Shown: in pieces, positions 56,773 through 64,000 of the stretch | How positions within the stretch are numbered: the stretch's first letter is position 1 | Layout of the letters: each line of letters begins with the position of its first letter | NCBI GenBank assembly: GCA_021776795.1 | Contig: JAJFFC010000008.1 | Span: 378,738 to 442,737, forward strand | Reading direction: 5' to 3' | Source of the DNA: Planctomycetota bacterium | GTDB taxonomy: Bacteria > Planctomycetota > UBA1135 | Length of the DNA stretch: 64,000 nt | Translations under genes and position numbers: made by a program | The notes under the pieces: generated by a model | Told to the model about the DNA's origin: nothing | The model's input: only the letters and a program-made list of their open reading frames with translations | The model's database searches: none

Positions 56773-59382
56773 ATGACCGGCTTCCTGCGTGCCTTCCTAA
56801 GCTTCGTCCTTCTCACCGCTCTCGTGCTCGTGCTCGACGGCGTGGTCGCCTGCTTCACCGAAGCGCTCGGTGGCGGCACCAAAATGCGCCTGCTTGCGGC
56901 GCTCTTGACCTTCCTGCCGCTCGGCCTTGGCGCCATCCATCGTGGCGCCGGCCATGTCCCGACCCGCGCGCGCTTTTTGCTGCTGGGTTTCGTCGGCGCC
57001 CTTCCGCTCATGAGCGGCTTGGCCCCGGTCACAGGGCTATTGATCCTGGCCTTCTTGCTGCCACTTCGGGCGCTGGGCGCACAGCTTCACGCCCTGCTCG
57101 CTGCCCAACGCTACACCATGGGTATGGGATTGGTCGCCATGCTCGGCGCTTATGCCCTGAGCACCGCCTTCCCCATGGGCTTGCCGCTTTATCTCGCGGC
57201 ATGGGCTCTGGCGGCGGCCTTGATGCGCTACTTGCTCACCACCGAGCAACCTCCAGCGCAACCCACGGACCCGAGTGGTGCCCTGCAAGCCTTTCTACTC
57301 GGCCTCGGGCTCACCTGCCTGTTCTTCTTTTTCCGCCCCTACTTTGCGGTGTTGGACTCTGGCGCCACTAGGACCGACCTCAGCCGATGGCTCGGTTTCG
57401 CGCTGATCCTTGGATTCAGTTGGGCCACCTTTGGCACCGGCTTTGGCGAAAGCAAACTGCGCCTTCATGCACTCGCGGTGGCGTCCTTGGCCATGGCCCT
57501 GACTCTCCCATGGTGGAGTCATATGGTCGAAGCCTTCTTCCAGCCGCAGGCTTACACCAAAGTGTTGGCCTCGCCGATGTTGCGCGATTGGGTGAACTCA
57601 CCCAATCCTCTCCTGTGGGAAGATCACTGGGCCTATGGCGCAGTCACCGCGATTGCCGCCTTTGGCTTGCCGACGGCATTGGCCACGGTTGCCTTCCGCT
57701 GCTTGAATTGGCCCAAAGCTTTGGCGCCATTCCTATTGGGCATCAGCGCAGCTCTGATTTCCGCTTTGCTCGTGGGCTGGGCTACGTTGCCAATCCTCGG
57801 CACGATTGCCGCAGGGTTCTTATTCGCCACGGCATTGTCCTCGGCCGGCTTGGGCCACCACCGACCTGCGCGCGCTAGTGTGCAAGTTGCGGTGGTACTG
57901 GTTTTGGGCGGCCTATTTTTGCGCGAGGTTTCGCGCCCAGTGCCTGGCTTCCCCCTGCAAGACAACTTTGCGTGGTCCGTCGCCACCGAGGACGGCAGCG
58001 AAGGGCCGGTCCACTTGCAAGAGGCCACCTACACCGCGCTCCCGCGGTGGATTGAGCGTGAATCTGGCGAAGTCATGGGTCGTCGCCTCTTCCTTGCCGA
58101 TGGCCGCAACATGCTGCAGGGAACGCTCCAACAACAAGAAGGCCGATTGCGCGCCGCGGTGTTTGCCGCCACTTTGGGTCCCGAGCAGCTGGAATCGATC
58201 GCGCTAGTCGGTTCGCCTGCACCAGCCACCACGCAAATGCTCGCACGCCTGAGTGGCGCGCGGATGAGTGTGGCCTCTGACCCGCCCGAACTCGGTGCCA
58301 TGGCCTTCCGCTTGTCGCAGCAAGATGACGCCGACCGCGCCATTGATCAACCAGAGTTCGTCAGCAGCTTGACCACCGCCGACGGCCCCTTCGACCTCAT
58401 CATGCTGCAGGGCGATGCCTGGTGGGAATCGCGTCATTCGGTATTGCGCAGCAATCTCTTGCGTCAGGCGCAATTGCGCCTCAGCGACGACGGCGTTTGT
58501 GTATTCGTGTGCCGTCCAGAGCAACTTGAAGCAGGCGTGCTGCCGGCATGGCTGGCCGCTTTCGCTCATGTCTTCCCCGATATGCGTCTGTGGCTGGTTC
58601 CAGATTCGGTGCAATCCATGCACTTGGTCGTCGCCGGCACCTTGGGCGATGAAGACTTGGAGTGGCCACGGCAAGGTGAGTTGAGCCCCGCCTTGGAGCA
58701 AGCCTGCAGCCAGTTGATGTTGCCCTTGGGCACCCATGCTGACCGCCAAGCCTTAGAAGTGCCGCTGAACCTAGATGCTCTACCAAAGGGGCGCTCCTAT
58801 CTTTTCCGCGCGCCATGGCATCCGGTCGATGGGCGCTTAGCGAATACGGCATTCCACCCGGAATCACGAGACAAAGAAGTGCGCCGCGCCGCCCGCGTTT
58901 TGGAAGAGCTCATGAGCTTGCAAACGGCAGATGCCCCAAGCGTGTTGTCTTATTACGCCGCCGAAATTGCTGGCCAAGAATTTTCGGTTCATGACACTTA
59001 CCTGACCGCCAACCCTTATGCGATTGAGATCGATGAAGCGGCACTAGAGGCATTGCTTACACTCGCCAAAGCCCATCCCGAAGCCGCCAGTGTGGTGCAA
59101 CTGTGGCAATGGGTCGCGGTTTCCTTAGTGGAACTACGCGAGGTCATGTGGCTCGAAACTTATATGTCGGAGCTGCAGGCACTCGGCTGGGGAATGCCGT
59201 TCTTGAAACTGGCCCGCGCGCACGCAGCCATGGAAATGCTCGATTTTGAGGGCGCCGTCGCCCTGATTGATGAGGTCCTGGCAGTAGAGCCTGGCCACGA
59301 GGCTGCGTTGCAGATGCGCCCCTACGCCGCCGCACAGGAGCAAATTCCTCGCGACGAGCACGCTGGGCACGACCATCGCTGA
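56773..59382 (+). CDS. Polytopic membrane protein with spermidine-synthase-like domain and C-terminal TPR-like tail
   Basis: N-terminal TM helices to ~residue 385; IALVGSPAPATTQMLARLSGARMSVASDPPELGAMAFRL...GPFDLIMLQGDAWWESRHSVLRSNLLRQAQLRLSDDGVCVF; His-rich end DEHAGHDHR. Confidence 0.72.
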   Translation: MTGFLRAFLSFVLLTALVLVLDGVVACFTEALGGGTKMRLLAALLTFLPLGLGAIHRGAGHVPTRARFLLLGFVGALPLMSGLAPVTGLLILAFLLPLRALGAQLHALLAAQRYTMGMGLVAMLGAYALSTAFPMGLPLYLAAWALAAALMRYLLTTEQPPAQPTDPSGALQAFLLGLGLTCLFFFFRPYFAVLDSGATRTDLSRWLGFALILGFSWATFGTGFGESKLRLHALAVASLAMALTLPWWSHMVEAFFQPQAYTKVLASPMLRDWVNSPNPLLWEDHWAYGAVTAIAAFGLPTALATVAFRCLNWPKALAPFLLGISAALISALLVGWATLPILGTIAAGFLFATALSSAGLGHHRPARASVQVAVVLVLGGLFLREVSRPVPGFPLQDNFAWSVATEDGSEGPVHLQEATYTALPRWIERESGEVMGRRLFLADGRNMLQGTLQQQEGRLRAAVFAATLGPEQLESIALVGSPAPATTQMLARLSGARMSVASDPPELGAMAFRLSQQDDADRAIDQPEFVSSLTTADGPFDLIMLQGDAWWESRHSVLRSNLLRQAQLRLSDDGVCVFVCRPEQLEAGVLPAWLAAFAHVFPDMRLWLVPDSVQSMHLVVAGTLGDEDLEWPRQGELSPALEQACSQLMLPLGTHADRQALEVPLNLDALPKGRSYLFRAPWHPVDGRLANTAFHPESRDKEVRRAARVLEELMSLQTADAPSVLSYYAAEIAGQEFSVHDTYLTANPYAIEIDEAALEALLTLAKAHPEAASVVQLWQWVAVSLVELREVMWLETYMSELQALGWGMPFLKLARAHAAMEMLDFEGAVALIDEVLAVEPGHEAALQMRPYAAAQEQIPRDEHAGHDHR

Positions 59383-59484
59383 GTTCATCAATTCTTCACA
59401 ATTCCTGCGCATCTTCCCACGCGGAAAGGCTTAATCTGCTGGCTCCGACACAAGGTCGGAACTTCCCTAAGCCCATTACCAATT

Positions 59485-61194
59485 GTGAAAGGCATCTACA
59501 TCCCTGCTTCCTTGCTGGCCATCGTCATGGCCGCCCCCCTCTCTGCGCAAAACGCGCGCACACCGGTTCAGCTCGACGCTGGTCTCGGTACTCCTGTCGG
59601 CCCGGCTGTCGTCACCGATGGCGAAACCTCCATGGTGCTCTGGAAAGAGTCCGGCACCAACAACATGTATGTCTCGACTTCGAGCGATCGCGGTCTGACC
59701 TGGAGCACCGCCACTCGTGTCGACTCCGACGCCACTGCTGCTTCTAAGTTCGCCAGCGAGTTTGGCGTGGCTGCCGGCGGCGGCAACTTGGTCGCGTGCT
59801 GGTCCGATGACCGCAACCAAGCCTTCGATGCCGACCTCTTTTACACCATCTCGAACGATGGTGGCTTGACCTGGTCTGCCGACATCGCCGCCGACAAAGG
59901 CTTGCCTTCTCTCGGCAACGACGTGAAAGATTTCAGCGCCTTGGCCGAAGGCCAAACCATCATCTTCGTCACCGCGACCGAAGACGATGCCAACGGCGGA
60001 CCTGAGCAACTCTTCGCCACCGTTTCAGTCGATGGTGGTGCCACCTTTGGTGCAGCCTTCGCCCTTTCCACCCACGGCGCTGCTGCCGACGTCGATGAAT
60101 TCTCTGCTGACCTTTCGCAAGGCGTGTTGCACGTGGTGTGGCAGGACAACCTCACCGGCACCAACGCGGCGTACTACACCCAGTACACCGTCGCCACTGG
60201 CGCCCTGGTCACCGACGTCCTTCTCAGCACCAATGCCTCCGCCGCAGGTGGCATCGTCGAGAACGACATCAACGTTTCGGCCACTGGCAGCAATGTCATC
60301 GCGACCTTCCAAAACGATTACACCACCAGCTCGAGCCTGCATGAGTTGTCGGCCGTGGTTTCCACCGATGGTGGCGCCACCTGGACTGCCGATGCCGTGA
60401 TTGGCGGATACACCCCCGCCGTCGACGACGCCGACCATCCAGTTTCCTTGGCTTTGTCCAACGGCAACTTCGTCATCGCCTATGAGCACAACGCCACTGG
60501 CAGCGACGAGATCTACGCCCTGTCCTCGACCGACTCCGGCGTGACCTGGACCGAAACCGCTAGCCTTGGTGGCGGTGGCTTCCCAGCCATTTCCGGGGGT
60601 GGCGACTACGTCGGCATCAACTGGACCGGAACCTCCTTCCCAGAAGGTTCGCAGCTCGTGACCTCCAACGACGGTGGCGCCACTTTCGTTCCTGCCGTCG
60701 ATGTTGCTGCCGGCCAGACTGGCGATGCTGACTTCGCCGAGTGCGACTTTAACGAGCTCTACGGCAACTTCATGTTGGTGTGGCTCAGCGATGACTCCGG
60801 CGCCAACCAGCTCTTCGCTGGTGGTGCTCGCAGCCAGAGCCTGAACCCTGTCGGCCCATTCACCGCCGGTGGCACCATCAACTTTGATGGCACTGGCTTT
60901 GGCACCAGCGAAGCGGGCAACACCTTCATGGTGCTGATCTCCACCGCGACTGGCTCCGCTTTGGTTCCGGGCGACGGGCGTGACATCGGCCTGGCCGTGA
61001 CCCCAACCCTGCTCTCGACCGCTTCGGCTGCGCCACTGATGGCCACTCTCGATGCCTTCGGCGCTGCGAGCACCCCGGCTGTCACCTTCCCAGGTAGCTT
61101 CCCGATCGGCACCACGCTTTCCGCAGTGGCGCTGAGCCGCCTCGGCGGTAGCTACGACTCCATCACCGACATCGCCACGATCACGGTGCTGTAA
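59485..61194 (+). CDS. Secreted sialidase/BNR-repeat-like protein
   Basis: Signal peptide; repeated Asp-box-like motifs STSSDRGLTWST, TISNDGGLTWSA, SVDGGATFGA, STDGGATWTA, STDSGVTWTE, TSNDGGATFVP. GTG start at 59485. Confidence 0.85.
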   Translation: MKGIYIPASLLAIVMAAPLSAQNARTPVQLDAGLGTPVGPAVVTDGETSMVLWKESGTNNMYVSTSSDRGLTWSTATRVDSDATAASKFASEFGVAAGGGNLVACWSDDRNQAFDADLFYTISNDGGLTWSADIAADKGLPSLGNDVKDFSALAEGQTIIFVTATEDDANGGPEQLFATVSVDGGATFGAAFALSTHGAAADVDEFSADLSQGVLHVVWQDNLTGTNAAYYTQYTVATGALVTDVLLSTNASAAGGIVENDINVSATGSNVIATFQNDYTTSSSLHELSAVVSTDGGATWTADAVIGGYTPAVDDADHPVSLALSNGNFVIAYEHNATGSDEIYALSSTDSGVTWTETASLGGGGFPAISGGGDYVGINWTGTSFPEGSQLVTSNDGGATFVPAVDVAAGQTGDADFAECDFNELYGNFMLVWLSDDSGANQLFAGGARSQSLNPVGPFTAGGTINFDGTGFGTSEAGNTFMVLISTATGSALVPGDGRDIGLAVTPTLLSTASAAPLMATLDAFGAASTPAVTFPGSFPIGTTLSAVALSRLGGSYDSITDIATITVL

Positions 61195-61235
61195 GGCCCT
61201 CAGGGCGGGCTCAGGCCCTCCTAACAGCCTTTTGT

Positions 61236-61273
61236 AGGTCTGCTGCCAACTCAGGCAGCGGACCTCCTTTTTT
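61236..61273 (+). terminator. Intrinsic terminator
   Basis: aggtctgctgcc-aactca-ggcagcggacct: 12-bp stem with one wobble, followed by cctttttt. Confidence 0.82.
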
Positions 61274-61289
61274 GCGCTATCCTAGAGGC

Positions 61290-61688
61290 ATGATTCTCTC
61301 AATCCTCCAGGTTTTTGCCCTCTCGGTGCCTGCCGCCCCGGTGGCCACCGATCTGCCTGCCCCGGCGCCCGTGACGGCTACAGCCTCGACGAGCAGTCAA
61401 GCCCTAGCTGCAGCGCCCACAATCCTGTTCGCCCTGCCTTCTAGCGGCTCTCAGCTCGACCCTGTGGTGATTGTTGGCACCAACTTCGCCGATACCGCCC
61501 TGCCGTTCTTTGGCTTCATCCCTTCGATCCCGCTCTTCACCTTCAGCACCGGCCGTATCCCTTTCCTGGGCCGTGTTTCGGTCATGGTGACCGCAGTTCC
61601 CTTCACGTTTTTCCCGGGAACCGTAGATTTGACGGTGTTGAGCGATTTCCAAAGTAGCAACGCCATCGACTTCACCATTACCTCATAG
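61290..61688 (+). CDS. Short secreted protein with single IPT/TIG-like domain
   Basis: Signal peptide MILSILQVFALSVPAAP; PTILFALPSSGSQLDPVVIVGTNFADTALPFFGFIPS...VDLTVLSDFQSSNAIDFTITS. Confidence 0.7.
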   Translation: MILSILQVFALSVPAAPVATDLPAPAPVTATASTSSQALAAAPTILFALPSSGSQLDPVVIVGTNFADTALPFFGFIPSIPLFTFSTGRIPFLGRVSVMVTAVPFTFFPGTVDLTVLSDFQSSNAIDFTITS

Positions 61689-61762
61689 GACCCTCATACG
61701 GCATCCTATACTGGCCGGTGGCGGCGCCCCTTCCGCCATCCCTAAGTACTCAATAGCACCCC

Positions 61763-63445
61763 ATGCGCACCATCCTCCCACTCGTTGCGGCTGCTGCTTT
61801 AGCAGGTCCCGCACTCGCTCAAACGGTCACAAGTGAGATCGTCATGTACCAAGGTGACTCGGTCCTCGCGGACTGGGGCCTCTGGCGCTACTACGACAAA
61901 GACGGCGATGGCGTTTGGACCAACGTCGACGAACAGATTGAGTTCGGCATCGATGGCCAGACCCAGATCAACTTCATCGATGACGTCAAGTACCGCAAAG
62001 ATGGCGGACGGGACTTTGTCTTCTGCTTGGCTACCGGCGACATCCTGCTGCGCCTCGAAGACATCGATGGCGATGGCCGCGTCGATGGCCCCGGCGAAAT
62101 CGTCGAGTGGGCTGATACCCGCGCCGGTGGTGGATTCTCCAACACTAGCCCAGACGCTCTGGACTTCGACCCCATCACCGGCGGCTTCTACGTCACCGAT
62201 GACAACTACAGCTTCGGTCCCCAGCCTGGCACCGGCATTCACTACTACGAAGACACCAATGTCGACGGCGATGCCAACGACGCCGGTGAGTTCGTGCAGT
62301 TTGTCGACGCCAACTTGCCGATTACTGTGGCCGGCACCGCTGGTGCGGTGACCATCGACGCTGGCGACTTTGAAGGCCTGATGTTCGACTCGACCAACGG
62401 CATTGTGATTGGCTTTGCGCAACAGGACTTGGCGCTTTACGCCTTCCAAGATCTCAACGGCGATGGCGACGCCAACGACGCTGGCGAAGCTTGGAACTTC
62501 TGCAACTTGGTGGGCGAGGTCCCTGGACTGGAGCTCAACGCCGACGTTTTCGCCGGCACGCTTTACAACCCTAGCTGCCCATCCTCGGGCGGCGTTGGCC
62601 TGTTTGCGGCTCTTGAGGTCCTCGACTTCTCCGCAGGCGCTGGTCCTCTTGGCGAAGACGTCTACTGGATCATGTCCAACGCTTCGAACGGTTCCTGCTC
62701 TGGCGCCGGTGGCCTGCTTTACCGCGGCATCGACCTCAACGGCGACATGGACCTCAACGATGCTGGCGAAGTGGTCATGTTCTACGACGGCAACCTCGGC
62801 CCGATCGGCATTCCTGCTCACTACGGTGGCGCAGACATGGATGGTGGCTACACCACTCGCCTCGGCACGGGAGAGACTTACTTCTTCTACGACCTCAACG
62901 GTGACGGCGATGCCATGGACGCAAGCGAGCAAACTCTGCTCGGTTTGGATCCTCTCGGTCACTTCGTGGGCGAAATGGACGCCATGCCAGTCGGCGCTTT
63001 CGTCAAGCCTGGCCTGGGCCCACCGTTCTTCAACACCTTCGGTATCCCTGGATTGAACAGCAACGGCCTCAACCCGTTGATCGGCAATGTCGGTACCCCA
63101 GTGATTGGCAACAGCTTCGACGTCACCCTGACCAACGGCATCCCGTTCAGCTCTGCGATCTTGTTCATGGGTCTGAATGACACTTCCTGGAATCGTCCAC
63201 CGGTCGTCGCTCTGCCGTTTGATATGGTGGCCATTGGCGCGCCGGGCAACATTCTTTACGCGCCTGGTGAATTCCAGTTCCCCGTTGGCACTGACATCAG
63301 TGGTTCGGCGAGCTTCACCATCAACGTACCGAACAACCCTACCTTCATTGGTCAGGATCTGTACCTGCAGTGGTTCTGCATCGACTCCCTGGCCAACCCT
63401 CGCGGGGTGACCATGTCCGATGCCGCGCACACCCAGGTCGAGTAG
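61763..63445 (+). CDS. Secreted protein with six EF-hand/dockerin-like DxDxDG repeats
   Basis: DKDGDGVWTNVDEQ, DIDGDGRVDGPGE, DTNVDGDANDAGE, DLNGDGDANDAGE, DLNGDMDLNDAGE, DLNGDGDAMDASE; signal peptide MRTILPLVAAAALAGPALAQ. Confidence 0.85.
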   Translation: MRTILPLVAAAALAGPALAQTVTSEIVMYQGDSVLADWGLWRYYDKDGDGVWTNVDEQIEFGIDGQTQINFIDDVKYRKDGGRDFVFCLATGDILLRLEDIDGDGRVDGPGEIVEWADTRAGGGFSNTSPDALDFDPITGGFYVTDDNYSFGPQPGTGIHYYEDTNVDGDANDAGEFVQFVDANLPITVAGTAGAVTIDAGDFEGLMFDSTNGIVIGFAQQDLALYAFQDLNGDGDANDAGEAWNFCNLVGEVPGLELNADVFAGTLYNPSCPSSGGVGLFAALEVLDFSAGAGPLGEDVYWIMSNASNGSCSGAGGLLYRGIDLNGDMDLNDAGEVVMFYDGNLGPIGIPAHYGGADMDGGYTTRLGTGETYFFYDLNGDGDAMDASEQTLLGLDPLGHFVGEMDAMPVGAFVKPGLGPPFFNTFGIPGLNSNGLNPLIGNVGTPVIGNSFDVTLTNGIPFSSAILFMGLNDTSWNRPPVVALPFDMVAIGAPGNILYAPGEFQFPVGTDISGSASFTINVPNNPTFIGQDLYLQWFCIDSLANPRGVTMSDAAHTQVE

Positions 63446-63491
63446 TCCTCGGTAGAATTAGGTAACGGATGGCTCGCTCATCCGTCCTCTA

Positions 63492-63520
63492 GAGGGAGCC
63501 CTGCTGGTCGGGGCTCCCTC
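63492..63520 (+). terminator. Stem-loop, terminator-like
   Basis: gagggagccc-tgctggtcg-gggctccctc: perfect 10-bp stem in the intergenic region after the 63445 stop; no strong T-tract. Confidence 0.6.
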
Positions 63521-63531
63521 CTCTCTTGCCC

Positions 63532-64000
63532 ATGCTGTCCTCCCTTCTCTTTTGCCTGCTGCCTGCTGCCCTCCAAGGCGGCACAGACCTCGCCGAGCTC
63601 GCTGACACCCTGCACAGCGCTCGCGACAAGTCCACCTATGAGCAGGGGGCTTATCAGGCCGCCAAGACCTTGGCTGACATGCGCTCGGCCGAAGCGATGG
63701 AGCTTCGCCTGGAGCTCTTTGATACCAAGTACGACACCTACCGCGGGGTCTATCTGCGTGACTGGTTTTACTCCGGCTACCTCAAGGCCAATAGCGCCGA
63801 AGAAGGCGAGCTCATGGCCGAAGCGGCTGGTGAAAAGAAGCGCAGTGAATGGCAGCGCATTTTGTTGCTGCGCGCATTGGAGCGTTCCGAAGCCAAAGCT
63901 CCGGCCAAGTTGCTCATGGCCTCTTCCCTGGTCAAAGCCAAAGGTGAGTTGGGCCGTTCTTGGTCCGCAGCCTTTGGTGCCATGGCTGCCGAAGGTCGCC
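63532..64000 (+). CDS. Hypothetical secreted protein (truncated at the right edge)
   Basis: MLSSLLFCLLPAALQGGTDLAELADTLHSARDKSTYEQGAYQAAKTLADMRSAEAMELRLELFDTKYDTYRGVYLRDWFYSGYLKANS..., open to the window end. Confidence 0.7.
   Translation, partial: MLSSLLFCLLPAALQGGTDLAELADTLHSARDKSTYEQGAYQAAKTLADMRSAEAMELRLELFDTKYDTYRGVYLRDWFYSGYLKANSAEEGELMAEAAGEKKRSEWQRILLLRALERSEAKAPAKLLMASSLVKAKGELGRSWSAAFGAMAAEGR

Noticed and set aside
55593-57371. 592-aa plus-strand ORF opposite mutY
   Set aside because: Overlaps unambiguous MutY and the following membrane protein; product is Arg/Gly/Pro-rich shadow-frame sequence.
61799-63430. 543-aa antisense ORF opposite the DxDxDG-repeat gene
   Set aside because: Mirror frame of a GAC/GGC-rich coding sequence in high-GC DNA; the plus-strand protein has signal peptide and clear repeats, and the antisense product has no recognisable domain.
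1-64000. CRISPR arrays, phage, anti-phage defence genes, transposases, rRNA or tRNA genes
   Set aside because: Looked for on both strands; no regular repeat-spacer array, recognisable defence or integrase domain, or clear RNA gene was found by eye. A tRNAscan/Infernal run would be decisive.

Overview
This 64 kb window reads as a compact, GC-rich bacterial chromosome segment. The gene mix (DUF1501/DUF1800 pair, DUF1080, sorbosone-dehydrogenase-like and PA14 multihaem proteins, CarboxypepD_reg-like secreted proteins) is typical of Planctomycetota-like genomes; this taxonomic placement is inference. I recognise about 50 protein-coding genes: acyl-CoA ligase (truncated at the left edge), subtilase with P-domain, RF-1-domain protein, CrcB, a haem A/cytochrome accessory cluster (DUF420, dihaem cyt c, CtaA, CtaB), ABC-F, alkaline phosphatase, ABC-2 exporter, a sugar oxidation/xylose locus (XylA, XylB), QueA, myo-inositol-phosphate synthase, NAD(P)HX dehydratase, YgfZ, an AP-superfamily 'sulfatase', DUF1501/DUF1800, a CPBP/DUF2752/GYF_2 operon, 3-hydroxyacyl-CoA dehydrogenase, an STT3-like protein, DUF5916, MutY and several secreted proteins. 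I saw no rRNA, tRNA, CRISPR array or transposase. The most unusual structure is at 14.1-19.6 kb. Two divergent, AT-richer tandem paralogues (845 and 841 aa) each sit between the same two short boundary blocks: the last 72 nt of the upstream ABC permease (71/72 identical) and the first ~54 nt of the downstream gene (53/54 identical). The boundaries are near-identical while the cargo genes have diverged widely, which suggests a cassette-like variable locus or tandem allele addition. Other points of interest are an in-frame xylulokinase-lipoprotein fusion, a glycoside-hydrolase-like gene interrupted by a single in-frame TGA, a Thr-type 'sulfatase' and an STT3-like protein with an altered WWDYG motif.
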